Positions 34,845 to 43,718 of a stretch of 64,000 bases of DNA are shown one piece after another. Numbering within the stretch: the stretch's first letter is position 1; the number at the start of each line of letters is the position of its first letter. The translations under genes were made by a program, and so were the position numbers. Origin of the DNA: VBOC01 sp964512655. Its GTDB lineage: Bacteria > Bacteroidota > Ignavibacteria > UBA10030 > SZUA-254. The DNA lies in NCBI GenBank assembly GCA_964512655.1, contig CAZEJT010000003.1:318718-382717 (forward strand), in the 5' to 3' direction. Below the pieces are notes generated by a model. The model was given only the letters and a program-made list of their open reading frames with translations. It was not told the origin of the DNA and made no database searches.

Positions 34845-36384
34845 TATTGCTCCCCTCGGACAGTTTCGCGATCAGTTCGTTAAAGTTACGTCTTATCTCT
34901 CCCTGCGTCCTCGCGCCACTCTCTTTTGCAAGGACCTCCGAGAGACCGAACGCAGCTGCTATTCTAAGAATTGGCTCAACCTTCGAATTGTCGACACCGA
35001 CAAACTCCACCATAAAGGGATGTGTCAGGGACAATCGGATCCCAACATCTCGTACCGATCCGTTCACAGATTTGTTCGTAACAAGATGGGTCCCCACTTC
35101 GATGAGTTCCGTCAATGAGGGATCGTAAGACAACTCGATCGCGATTCTCCATGTGGCCCTATTGAATCTCACCTCGAACTCTCGATGCATTGCTTTATTT
35201 GTTTCGCTAAGCCCCTTGCTATCGGAATGCTCTTCCTTGCATTTGCTAAGTTCAGATAACGCGTCGGGTGCCTTTTTCTCTAAATCCTTGACAGTCTCGT
35301 CCAATGCTTTTTTCGCGGCCTGGTATTCTTTCTCCGATGCTCGGACACGATACTTTTCTGCCTGTTGTAGCAATGGAAAACTGCGGTGTGAAAGGTCATC
35401 TCTTAGCAACCGTAGGAAAAGGTCGAGATTCTCATCCCACTGGATTCCCTTCTTGGTAAACGTAACTTTAAAGCCCTCAAGGTGAAGCTCGCCAAATACA
35501 CGTTGATATCTGAAGCTATTGGGGTTCCCGAAAATATATTCGGGCCGAAAGCCGTTGTCAAAACTGCCTTCGATTACTCTCCCTCGGCGGAACAATGCAA
35601 ACCCCGCTTGCTGCGTAGATGCCTTCTCACGTATTGCAACGAATCCATGCACGCTCAGATTTTTCTCGATTGGGAAATCGATATCACGTCGCCACAGAAT
35701 TGATTTCCCCTTGGGGTCGTCAAACTTTGGAGCTTCAAGTATTTTGGGCTCGTCATATACTAGAATTTCATTGTCTACCGTCAATATTAAAATACCGCGT
35801 CTGATAAACTCTCGATAAATGCTCGCGAGGTGAGATTTCACCTTTCCAACACCACGCCGGCGCGGTAATTTGCTGACGTCATTTAGTTCGATTATCGTGT
35901 AATGCTGATTCTTTTGAGCTCGTTTTACCTCCACTTGCAGTTCTTCGAGTTTGTCTTCGAAGATCTTCTTCATATCGAATCGTACCGTCTTTTCCGTTTC
36001 TTCACCCAAGGCAGTCGACCGGACGCTCCATTTGTCCGCGAACCAACATGCCGCCGACTTCATTCCCATCCCGAACTCCGATAAGCCAGAGGTATCAGGC
36101 GGGATCTCTGCTGCTCTAAACGCACGCGCGTAGGCGCTCTTCTCAATGCCTCCCGCGTTATCACGAATAGTAATCCGGTCCTTTGATTCATCTATTTCGA
36201 TCTTCACTTCGAGTTGAAATGCTTTGCCTTCGACCTTTCTCAACTCGTTCTCATGTGCTAAGAAACTCGCAATCGCATTGTCAACAAATTCCGCGAGGGC
36301 AAACCACGTCTCGTACTCGAGGTACTTTAGGATTGCGAGGACGGTAACCTGCGGTCTTATGCTTACACGTTCACGCTGTTTCAT
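34837..36384 (-). CDS. MORC-type GHKL ATPase
   Basis: The protein has 515 residues from the ATG at 36,384, an overlap of 14 bases with the methylase gene; the TTG three codons upstream is less likely. The GHKL fold is clear: N-box with ALAEFVDNAI, then RDNAGGI, then SEFGMGMKSAACWF, typical of MutL/Hsp90/MORC ATPases. A second, S5-like part follows to about residue 320, then a coiled coil (about 340-390) and a C-terminal domain. Prokaryotic MORCs of this type are ancestors of the eukaryotic MORC family and are thought to act as ATP-driven DNA clamps in restriction-like systems. Confidence 0.87.
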   Translation of the reverse strand: MKQRERVSIRPQVTVLAILKYLEYETWFALAEFVDNAIASFLAHENELRKVEGKAFQLEVKIEIDESKDRITIRDNAGGIEKSAYARAFRAAEIPPDTSGLSEFGMGMKSAACWFADKWSVRSTALGEETEKTVRFDMKKIFEDKLEELQVEVKRAQKNQHYTIIELNDVSKLPRRRGVGKVKSHLASIYREFIRRGILILTVDNEILVYDEPKILEAPKFDDPKGKSILWRRDIDFPIEKNLSVHGFVAIREKASTQQAGFALFRRGRVIEGSFDNGFRPEYIFGNPNSFRYQRVFGELHLEGFKVTFTKKGIQWDENLDLFLRLLRDDLSHRSFPLLQQAEKYRVRASEKEYQAAKKALDETVKDLEKKAPDALSELSKCKEEHSDSKGLSETNKAMHREFEVRFNRATWRIAIELSYDPSLTELIEVGTHLVTNKSVNGSVRDVGIRLSLTHPFMVEFVGVDNSKVEPILRIAAAFGLSEVLAKESGARTQGEIRRNFNELIAKLSEGSNNA

Positions 36385-37711
36385 GCTTCGCAATCACTTT
36401 TGATTTGTGATGTTTTCTCTTTTCCAACCCATTATCCTCAATTCGGACGAGCCTTTTTGCAATCATCTTGACAATCGTCGCATTTACAGCATTCCCCAAT
36501 GCACGGAAGGCAGCATTGTAAATCTCAGGTAATTCGATTCCGTCTAACGATTGTAGCCCCAAGCACTCCTGTTTGGAGAGATAGCGCCCTTCCCATCCGA
36601 CTATCGGGACTTGTGTTTGTGTGCAAACTAGCGATGGGAAGAAATCTGCCCTTTTGACTCTTACTCCGGACGCCCGGAATTGAATTAGGTTGTCTAAAAT
36701 TCTCCCCTTCTCTCGCCCTACATTCCATTCCAGTTTTTGCCAACTCTGAAACTCAAACTTGGCAATTTTCTTTACGGCGTTGCCAACAAATTTTTTATTC
36801 CTACTGTAAAAGTCACGATTCTGCTTTATGAAATTCTTTTTCCACTCCGGAAATTCTGCCTCGGTTCTGGCGTAACTCGGAAGCCTTTTGAGCTGCTCGT
36901 CTTTCGCATATCCATCCAAGTTACAACCAAAATTTCCCTTATATCGACCTAATTGTTTGGCCGATAGCCCGTGTGGAAATGATTCCTCGAAAGGATATGT
37001 TGCCCCGAACTCCATGGCCCAGATGGGGAACCCAGGTAATTCAGATTCCTTGGGTAGAGAATTGATGAACTCCTGCCAGATTCTTATGCAGGCTAGGTTT
37101 TCGCTCGGAAGTGCCCGAGCGCTCTTTGGTTTTTTCAATAGAAAATCTGTAATGGACATCAAGGGCTTTTTCAACTTGTCTATCTCGTCGAAATTGAAGT
37201 GAGAAAGTCCGACCCGTGATCCAACTATGAAAATCCTTAGCCTGTGCTGTGGGATACCAAAGTCATGTGGTGAATAATTTCGATGGTCGACTTTATACCC
37301 AACTCTTTCCAATTGCGACTTCATGTACTTCCACGTTTCTTCATTGTCGTGCTGAGCTATAAAAGGTACATTCTCCAATATGAAGTATCTTGGCTTACGC
37401 GACTCGAGCACCTTGACGATTTCATCGAAGAGGGTTCCTCTGTCAAGGTCAGCTCTCCCTTCTTGCTTGCCAGCTTTCGAAAATGGTTGACAAGGAAAGC
37501 CAGCACACAAGATTCCGTGTTTGGGGATGGAGCCTATTCTCTTTTCTACAATTTCTTTTATGTTTCCTTCCGGCATTATCCCCCAATTTCTATAATACAG
37601 ATCCTGCAACTTTGGATCTATCTCAGATGCAAAGACACATTCGTGCCCAAGTTCCTTGAGCGCCTTGTGAAAACCGCCAAGGCCCGCAAACAAGTCGATG
37701 AATTGTAGCAT
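36371..37711 (-). CDS. dcm: DNA (cytosine-5-) methyltransferase
   Basis: The 446-residue C5-cytosine methylase has the ten-motif order: motif I DLFAGLGGFHKAL, motif IV GFPCQPFSKAG with catalytic Cys74, motif VI ILENV, motif VIII HRLRIFIVGSR, and motif X ALGNAVNATIVKMIAKRL. Between VIII and X lies a target-recognition region of about 190 residues, so the recognition sequence is not predictable. It would protect self DNA from the nuclease encoded downstream. Its ATG shares a base with the Vsr stop codon. Confidence 0.92.
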   Translation of the reverse strand: MLQFIDLFAGLGGFHKALKELGHECVFASEIDPKLQDLYYRNWGIMPEGNIKEIVEKRIGSIPKHGILCAGFPCQPFSKAGKQEGRADLDRGTLFDEIVKVLESRKPRYFILENVPFIAQHDNEETWKYMKSQLERVGYKVDHRNYSPHDFGIPQHRLRIFIVGSRVGLSHFNFDEIDKLKKPLMSITDFLLKKPKSARALPSENLACIRIWQEFINSLPKESELPGFPIWAMEFGATYPFEESFPHGLSAKQLGRYKGNFGCNLDGYAKDEQLKRLPSYARTEAEFPEWKKNFIKQNRDFYSRNKKFVGNAVKKIAKFEFQSWQKLEWNVGREKGRILDNLIQFRASGVRVKRADFFPSLVCTQTQVPIVGWEGRYLSKQECLGLQSLDGIELPEIYNAAFRALGNAVNATIVKMIAKRLVRIEDNGLEKRKHHKSKVIAKHETA

Positions 37712-38244
37712 CAGAACTTCGCCGCACCCTCTCTTTGTGTTTCTCTCTTCGTAATGTCTTTGACAAGTAATGACATGGTTTTATCCAAGCGCTTTTCCGC
37801 GAGTTCACATTCCCAAACCGTAAAAACTTTCCACCCGAGCTTCCTGAGTTCCTTTCGCGTTCTCTGGTCTCGGCGCATGTTGCCCGCTATCTTAGGTATC
37901 CAGTATTCTCTATTGCGGCGCGGTTCTCGGAATAGCTTGCATCGCTTATGACCGTGCCAAAAGCAGCCGTTTACTTGGATTACTAAGGCATATTTTCGCA
38001 TCACAATGTCGGGCGTTCCTGGCAGCTGCTTATCATACAATCGATAGCGAAAGCCTGACCGGAACAAAGACTGACGCACCGCCAATTCTGGTTTCGTGTC
38101 GGTCTTCGTTATTCTTGCCATCATCCTTGATTTCTGTTCTGGCTTCACGATCTTAACGTGTGTGGATTCTCTTCCTGTTTCTGTAAAAGACCCCGGCCGT
38201 ACCACCTTAGTGTGATTCGCTGCCGTCCGCATATTATCCTTCAT
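37711..38244 (-). CDS. vsr: Very-short-patch repair endonuclease (Vsr)
   Basis: 177 residues with the Vsr fold: SRMMARITKTDTKPEL near residue 39, RLYDKQLPGTPDIV containing the catalytic Asp, and VIQVNGCFWHGHKRC with zinc-site Cys and His. Vsr nicks T-G mismatches created when 5-methylcytosine deaminates, so it travels with Dcm-type methylases, as here. The N-terminal extension of about 38 residues is longer than in E. coli Vsr, and an internal ATG is possible. It is probably the first gene of the core operon. Confidence 0.9.
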   Translation of the reverse strand: MKDNMRTAANHTKVVRPGSFTETGRESTHVKIVKPEQKSRMMARITKTDTKPELAVRQSLFRSGFRYRLYDKQLPGTPDIVMRKYALVIQVNGCFWHGHKRCKLFREPRRNREYWIPKIAGNMRRDQRTRKELRKLGWKVFTVWECELAEKRLDKTMSLLVKDITKRETQREGAAKF

Positions 38245-38271
38245 TCGGGAATGTGGTCAAAATGAAAATCT

Positions 38272-38706
38272 TTATACTACGGTCAGCAGACTCAACGCTT
38301 CCTTTTGTAGCACTCGCTTGTATAGAAGATAAAAGAATTCGGAATCTATGCCATCGTATGTATAAAACTGCCGGACGTAGTCAAGAACGGCCGCCATCAT
38401 GATTGCTCTGGCGAAATATCTTGTGTCGACACCACTGAACGTTTTATTCTCAGTGCCACTGATTATCTCGGATGCTCCCTCTGCAATTCGATAAGATTCT
38501 CTTAGAATCCAATCCCGATACTTGTCATTGTTATTCCAAGGGAGGGAAGAATTGATCACAGCAAGTCGCCCTAGGGTTATGTCTAAGAATGCGTCTTGAC
38601 TTTCTTTTGTTTGAAGATCTTCTCTAGAAAACCTGCCGTTAATGTTATTAAGAATAATGGCTGCTAGTTTGTCCCAATCAAAGGATAGTCGCTTCATTAT
38701 TCCCAT
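38272..38706 (-). CDS. Unknown protein at the head of the restriction-like operon
   Basis: 144 residues, start at 38,706 behind GAGGAG. Mostly helical (FSREDLQTKESQDAFLDITLGRLAVI, RYFARAIMMAAVLDYVRQFY). Ends 27 bases before the vsr start, so it is probably co-transcribed. No family recognised. It is not a usual member of MORC-Z1 operons as far as I know, so it may be a regulator or a new accessory. Confidence 0.6.
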   Translation of the reverse strand: MGIMKRLSFDWDKLAAIILNNINGRFSREDLQTKESQDAFLDITLGRLAVINSSLPWNNNDKYRDWILRESYRIAEGASEIISGTENKTFSGVDTRYFARAIMMAAVLDYVRQFYTYDGIDSEFFYLLYKRVLQKEALSLLTVV

Positions 38707-38907
38707 ACCAGAACTCCTCTACTTATTAATCAAGGGCAGTTGCGCCACGCGTCTATACAAACGACGTAGCTGTATCCCGAGCCCTGAATAGACACATTCG
38801 TCCTGCGAAGCAAAAGTGTTGAGCGAGCAAACACACATTTTGAAGCACCATTCATCCACGAGCGTCGTTGTTTAACGTTTTAGGCACGTGTTCCGAGCCG
38901 ACACGTC

Positions 38908-39615
38908 TCATTTGGAATCTCTTTTCTTAATTCTGAAGGTGCCCTTCTTCGTTTTCAGGATCGAATGTTGATACCTTGCAACTTCTTCCGAGTAGAGACC
39001 CTTGATTTTAGAGATTTTCTTTACTAAACCCCTCAAGCCTTCACCAATGGAACCGGCGGCAATCAAGGCTCCGGCAGCGAAAGTGGTAGTTCCTACGATG
39101 AATCCTGCCACATCACCAGCGATGACAACTACCTGCCACCCTCCACCCGCACAAGCCATAACAAGGTCTTTGGAAATCTTCCATTTCTTGTTTCGCGTCA
39201 AGTCATCAATCTGACTGAACAGTTCTCGGAGTTCACGAAGATACTTGAGCACCTCCTTCCCGTTAAGGCGATATGGTCGGGCGTCGCGGTCCGTTGATCC
39301 CAACGCCTCGATCACCTTCATTATGTGTTTGGGGTTAAGCTTCAATTGTTGCAAGAAACGAGTTTCGCGCTGAAGGAACCGGTCGAATTTCTCATCCGGA
39401 ATGTTGATATCAAATTCGGCGACTTCACTCTCCAGTATATCTAGACCCGAGCCATTCTTTTCCAACAACTCGACTAGGTCATTTACCAATTTACAGCCTT
39501 TCTGAAATACACCAGTATCTAGTGCGGCCGATTTGTTGTTTAAGTCTATTTCTAGTTGATCGAGCAACGTCAACAACTCATCTGTCAGGTTCTTGTAATC
39601 GTCTTGAAGAGACAT
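38908..39615 (-). CDS. Membrane-associated helical protein, unknown
   Basis: 235 residues. The first 140 are helical and charged, probably coiled coil. Residues about 145-200 form two hydrophobic, Gly/Ala-rich segments (WQVVVIAGDVAGFIVG, TFAAGALIAAGSIGEGL) that could span or insert into a membrane, followed by a very basic tail (KTKKGTFRIKKRDSK). This resembles pore-forming effectors in outline, but no named family is recognised. It is separated by about 200 bases from the operon downstream. Confidence 0.55.
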   Translation of the reverse strand: MSLQDDYKNLTDELLTLLDQLEIDLNNKSAALDTGVFQKGCKLVNDLVELLEKNGSGLDILESEVAEFDINIPDEKFDRFLQRETRFLQQLKLNPKHIMKVIEALGSTDRDARPYRLNGKEVLKYLRELRELFSQIDDLTRNKKWKISKDLVMACAGGGWQVVVIAGDVAGFIVGTTTFAAGALIAAGSIGEGLRGLVKKISKIKGLYSEEVARYQHSILKTKKGTFRIKKRDSK

Positions 39616-39781
39616 GTTTTCGGCCCCCTATTTACTGGTTTCTTTTTCGGATTATTGGCGGCATCGGTCCTATTGGTAGATGGCCCATCTCGTCTCGGCA
39701 AACAACGCGACACAATGCGAGCGATAGATCAATTGTTGTAATGGGTACCATATGATGCGATTAGCGACAAGTGGTTGTCGA

Positions 39782-40333
39782 TCACATGTTGGAGGTCCGA
39801 AGAATATGGTTCTCTATGTATGTGTCAAGTGTGTGATCGGAATCGTCATCGCTTCCAGCTATCGCTAATTGCTTTTTGAGAATTAGGTGAACGCCAATAA
39901 TGTTACCACCAATTCCACCTCCCCAAGCCTCTAGGGTGGCGCCGGTGTGATTTTTTAGCCCGACTCCCATTGTTCGTGGGACAGCACTAACAACTTCCCA
40001 ACCCGATAAACCAAGTAGTCGCACTGATGAGATATCAAAGACTTCGGAGAGGTTGTTTTCTAACAAAAGCGAATCGACAGGGAGGTACAAAGAATCATAC
40101 AAGAAAACGCTTTGCCCAGATTCAAGCAGTTTCCGGATTTCTGACTTCTTTTCCGCAACCCTTTTCCTCAGTTGCTCGAGTCGGCGTTGTTCGGCTTGAG
40201 CTATTGCCGCAGCTTTTCTGGCTTGTTGTTCATTAATCTCACGAACGCGATCCATTTCAATTTCTCGCTTGCATTTATCGCAAAGTTTAGCAAACAAGCC
40301 GACAGATGTTCCACATTTAGTACATCGTGGCAT
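39782..40333 (-). CDS. Zinc-ribbon protein with coiled coil, unknown
   Basis: 183 residues. An N-terminal zinc ribbon (CTKCGTSVGLFAKLCDKC) is followed by a charged helix (about 25-70) and a small alpha/beta domain with a Gly-rich loop (AWGGGIGGNIIGVHLIL). The C-terminal part resembles sensing or scaffold modules rather than an enzyme. Function unknown. Confidence 0.6.
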   Translation of the reverse strand: MPRCTKCGTSVGLFAKLCDKCKREIEMDRVREINEQQARKAAAIAQAEQRRLEQLRKRVAEKKSEIRKLLESGQSVFLYDSLYLPVDSLLLENNLSEVFDISSVRLLGLSGWEVVSAVPRTMGVGLKNHTGATLEAWGGGIGGNIIGVHLILKKQLAIAGSDDDSDHTLDTYIENHILRTSNM

Positions 40334-40440
40334 AATTCATTTCCAGTTTTTGATTTCACCATTCAAACCTGGTTGCGTGCAGGCTGCTAAGATATTGCTA
40401 AAGAACGCCGCAATCTTGCGTGTTACAGATTGCGCATAGA

Positions 40441-40968
40441 TCATCTTGTGGCACCGGTGGAAGTTTGCGTAAAATGATCTTGTTCGACTTCTTCAATTGC
40501 TCGTGTCATTCCCAACCATGCCAAGTACGGAATCCCAGCAAGCGATGTTAAGAATCCAAGCTCGAACAGGTTAAAAAAAAGCTTTGGAAGCCAGCCTTCG
40601 ACCTCAATACGTGTCGCCATAAAAGGTGTTCCATCATCAGCCGTCTCAATATAGGAAGAGATATGACTGCTGGCGATGAATTGGCGGCAGAACCTTTCCT
40701 CTATCATTAGTCCATCAGAGAAGCAACTGAATGATAGAATGATAGTCACTGTAACAAAAAGCACCCTAAGTATGCGCAATTGCGGGAGAGTTATTAGCCA
40801 CCGGACGGTCTTTGATCCAAGCCAAAACGAGACTAATGGAATAAAGAACCACAAAATGGTAAACGCTAACAAATAGTGGCGAAATACTTCTCCAAAAATA
40901 GAAACAAACCATAGTGATAATGCGATGATAGCTGCGAGCATCAACCCGCCTAATATCAAACGCATCAC
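40441..40968 (-). CDS. Predicted integral membrane protein
   Basis: 175 residues with about four membrane helices: near 3-28, 33-53, 60-85 and 128-150. A polar loop lies between helices 3 and 4. No family recognised. The gene is leftward like its neighbours. Confidence 0.55.
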   Translation of the reverse strand: MMRLILGGLMLAAIIALSLWFVSIFGEVFRHYLLAFTILWFFIPLVSFWLGSKTVRWLITLPQLRILRVLFVTVTIILSFSCFSDGLMIEERFCRQFIASSHISSYIETADDGTPFMATRIEVEGWLPKLFFNLFELGFLTSLAGIPYLAWLGMTRAIEEVEQDHFTQTSTGATR

Positions 40969-41289
40969 ATCAGATTCCCTTCTTTGAGCCGAACTGCTTG
41001 GATGCAGTCATGACGGGAGATTGTAGACGCAAGTGACAGTTCGGCGTTCGTTGTGATGGCCCGCGCAACAACTTGATATGCATTACCGATTGAGAGATGA
41101 TGTCGCATCCTATTCCACTCCCCCAATGCGACCCCCGCTGATCCGCAAATTTACGAAACGCGGAGACGAATGACAATAGACCCGCCGAGAAGTCCTGGCC
41201 TCTCATTGTAGAAATAGGCCGTCCTTTTCGGGTATAAGATACCGATGGTATCATTGTAATTGCATCAATTTCAGAAAGGACAATTGTCC
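40969..41289. other. Divergent intergenic region
   Basis: This 320-base gap separates the leftward block from the rightward recombination module, so promoters for both should lie here. I see no consensus pair good enough to mark. A weak leftward frame of 94 codons lacks a ribosome-binding site. Confidence 0.4.
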
Positions 41290-42249
41290 ATGCACAATCT
41301 ACATCTCAACAACGGCAGGGCATCGATGTTCTACGTCGGGGAGGTACCTTGGCATAAGCTCGGAACAGAGCTAGAAAAACCGGCTACAGCGCATGAAGCG
41401 ATACAAGCGGCAGGGCTGGATTTCCGAGTTCAGCTCAAGTCGGTTAAAACGGTGATTAACCGTCATCGGAAGATTGTACCGAACACCTTCGCCACCGTCC
41501 GCACCGATACCTGTGAAGTGCTCGGCGTCGTGGGCTCACGATACCAACCCATACAGAACAGGGACGCATTTGCGTTCTTTGATGGCATTGTCGACCAGAA
41601 CGAAGCGATATACCATACCGCTGGCGTGCTTGGCAAGGGCGAGCGAATTTGGATATTGGCAAAACTCCCATCGTACATCCGGGTCGGCAAAAACGACATC
41701 GTGAACAAGTTCCTGCTCCTCACGAATAGCCACGACGGTTCGATGGTGGTTCGTGCAAAGCTGACGCCGGTGCGTGTTGTATGTTCCAACACGCTCAGTA
41801 TTGCACTTGCGCGAAATGAGCAAGAAGTTCGTGTTCGTCATACCGCGAACGCAGTACACAAGCTGGAGCAAGCGCACAAATTGCTCGGGCTCACGAATCA
41901 TCTGTATGCACAACTCGATTCGGTCTTCAACCGCATGTCTCTGCGCAAACTCAGCGAGAAGCAACTGATGGACTACGTGAAGGCGCTCGTTCCGGCAAAT
42001 CCCGACGCAAAATTCCAAACCAGAAACGAGAACGTACGGCAAACTATCCTGGAGTTGCATGAATCAGGCCAGGGTGCTGAAATGTCGCGTGGCAGCTTGT
42101 GGGGTGCTTATAATGCAGTAACGGAGTTCTCCGACCATGTGCAACACTCTCGCGATGCGAACAAGCAACTGAAGAGCATCTGGTTTGGCGGCGGAGAAAA
42201 ACTGAAACTTCGCGCTTTTGACCTCGCGCAGAAGATGCTCATGAACTAG
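41290..42249 (+). CDS. DUF932 / phage-plasmid-like protein
   Basis: 319 residues from the ATG at 41,290, preceded by AGAAAGGACA. The N-terminal NNGRASMFYVGEVPWHKLG and the pattern VLGVVGSRYQPIQN...FAFFD match DUF932 proteins (TIGR03299), common on phages and plasmids and of unknown biochemical role. It leads a rightward block and is followed by a strong terminator at 42,302. Confidence 0.75.
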   Translation: MHNLHLNNGRASMFYVGEVPWHKLGTELEKPATAHEAIQAAGLDFRVQLKSVKTVINRHRKIVPNTFATVRTDTCEVLGVVGSRYQPIQNRDAFAFFDGIVDQNEAIYHTAGVLGKGERIWILAKLPSYIRVGKNDIVNKFLLLTNSHDGSMVVRAKLTPVRVVCSNTLSIALARNEQEVRVRHTANAVHKLEQAHKLLGLTNHLYAQLDSVFNRMSLRKLSEKQLMDYVKALVPANPDAKFQTRNENVRQTILELHESGQGAEMSRGSLWGAYNAVTEFSDHVQHSRDANKQLKSIWFGGGEKLKLRAFDLAQKMLMN

Positions 42250-42301
42250 TCGGAATGGCATATGTGATCTTGCATCGTGAACAAGATCCGCCATTCACAA
42301 T

Positions 42302-42340
42302 GGCCGGCACAGTTTCGGGAGGCTGCCGGCCTTTTCTTTT
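42302..42340 (+). terminator. Intrinsic terminator after DUF932 gene
   Basis: Stem GGCCGGCA/TGCCGGCC with a 14-base loop, followed by TTTTCTTTT. It also abuts the AAAAAGGAGG ribosome-binding site of the next gene. Confidence 0.85.
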
Positions 42341-42356
42341 CTAAAAAGGAGGCAAC

Positions 42357-42629
42357 ATGATCAGGTTGGAATGCACACGTGGAGGCAGCAACAAATTCTA
42401 CGAGCTACATCTCACCGAAGCGAAAGGCCGTGTAACTGTAACTGGATATTACGGCCGGATAGGTCAGGCCCCAAATGAACATCCGGTTTATGACGGGGAT
42501 AACAAGGACGCAGCGGTTGCGGCCATGCAGAAGAAGCAACTCGAAAAAGAAAAGAAAGGATACGTCATCGTCGGCGGCAATGGCGTCAGTCCTGTACCAC
42601 CTCAAAAAAAAACGACGACCTTCCGATAA
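42357..42629 (+). CDS. Stand-alone WGR-domain protein
   Basis: 90 residues. The domain is recognised from KFYELHL...VTVTGYYGRIGQ, the W-G-R-type fold with YGRIG at the centre, and the following basic helix (AAVAAMQKKQLEKEKKGY). WGR domains bind nucleic acid and are usually fused to ligases, polymerases or PARP. Here the domain is a separate gene nine bases before an ATP-dependent DNA ligase, suggesting the two work together. It is preceded by AAAAGGAGG. Confidence 0.75.
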   Translation: MIRLECTRGGSNKFYELHLTEAKGRVTVTGYYGRIGQAPNEHPVYDGDNKDAAVAAMQKKQLEKEKKGYVIVGGNGVSPVPPQKKTTTFR

Positions 42630-42637
42630 TCTGGCCC

Positions 42638-43540
42638 ATGAATGCGCAAGGCGTGAAAGATGAGCACCATCTAGAGCGCCTACTCGACGATCCGGCGTTC
42701 GTGGCGCAAGAAAAGCTCGATGGTATGCGCGCGATCGTACACGTAACACTTTCAGGGCTCCGGATATTCTCGCGTTCTGCCGGCGTTGCCGATCCGACGA
42801 GGCCGCTGGAAAAGACGATCTCGTTACCACATCTCGCGAGGCTCACATTTCCGAAGCTTGCTGACAGTATCCTGGACGGTGAAATACTCCTTCCAGGCGA
42901 AGATTCTGCGACACTCGCGGGAACGGTTCATCGAAAAGAAACAAATGGCTCTAACCATCAGGTGAAACTATTTGTGTTTGACGTTCTGCGGTACCGCGGA
43001 ACGGATGTCGTCCACAAGACGTATCAGGCTCGCCTATTCTGGCTCGACGAAGTAGAGGCTCGGATCACATCTGAGTACGTAGCTGTACTGCCAATTGCTA
43101 CAGAACGAATCGCGAAGCGGAAGCTGTACCAAGATGTTCTCGCAAAAGGCGGCGAAGGAATCATCCTAAAAAGACTGGATGCGTTCTACATCCCAAGCGC
43201 ACGTCCAAGTGACAACTGGTATAAGGCGAAACGCTCTGCGACGTTTGATTGCGTCGTAATCGGTTTCACGAAGGGCGAAGGCAAGTACAACAAATGGATC
43301 GGCGCAGTCAGATTCGGCCAGTACGTCGATGGCAAACTTGTCGAACTCGGACAAGCTAGTGGAATGACAGACACAATACGCAGGGATATGTCGGACAACC
43401 CAGATCGTTACATCGGAAAAGTCGTTTCCATCAAAGGCATGGAACGGCTGACATCCGGCGCAATCCGACATCCGCAATTTGTCCGAATGCGCTCGGATAA
43501 GAAACAACGAGATTGCATCTGGTACGAAGGAGAACAGTAA
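42638..43540 (+). CDS. ATP-dependent DNA ligase
   Basis: The 300-residue nucleotidyltransferase shows motif I EKLDGMRA (Lys26 takes the AMP), motif III ILDGEIL, motif IIIa FVFDVL, motif IV GEGIILKRL and motif V WYKAKR, followed by a C-terminal OB fold (FTKGEGKYNKWIGAVRFG). Size fits the minimal ligases of phages and mobile elements rather than the host NAD-dependent enzyme. It seals nicks during element replication, repair or end joining. The preceding WGR gene is probably its partner. Confidence 0.9.
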   Translation: MNAQGVKDEHHLERLLDDPAFVAQEKLDGMRAIVHVTLSGLRIFSRSAGVADPTRPLEKTISLPHLARLTFPKLADSILDGEILLPGEDSATLAGTVHRKETNGSNHQVKLFVFDVLRYRGTDVVHKTYQARLFWLDEVEARITSEYVAVLPIATERIAKRKLYQDVLAKGGEGIILKRLDAFYIPSARPSDNWYKAKRSATFDCVVIGFTKGEGKYNKWIGAVRFGQYVDGKLVELGQASGMTDTIRRDMSDNPDRYIGKVVSIKGMERLTSGAIRHPQFVRMRSDKKQRDCIWYEGEQ

Positions 43541-43642
43541 CAGACTGAAGCCGCTAAAGATTCCTGGCAGGACAACATCGAACAAGAGCTGCTCATTGGA
43601 TGATTTGGCGGCTTCCCTTTCTCAACAATCAAGGAGATGAAG

Positions 43643-43717
43643 ATGGTGAAAGTTAACTGGGACAAGATACGAGAGATTATCAAGGATATCCTGAGAATTC
43701 TCGTAAGGAGACTGTGA
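43643..43717 (+). CDS. Very small basic amphipathic protein or leader
   Basis: A 24-codon frame with a perfect AAGGAG six bases before its ATG, encoding MVKVNWDKIREIIKDILRIL and four more residues. It carries the ribosome-binding site of the next gene and its stop lies one base before that ATG. It could be a real micro-protein or a coupling leader. Confidence 0.45.
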   Translation: MVKVNWDKIREIIKDILRILVRRL

Positions 43718-43718
43718 C

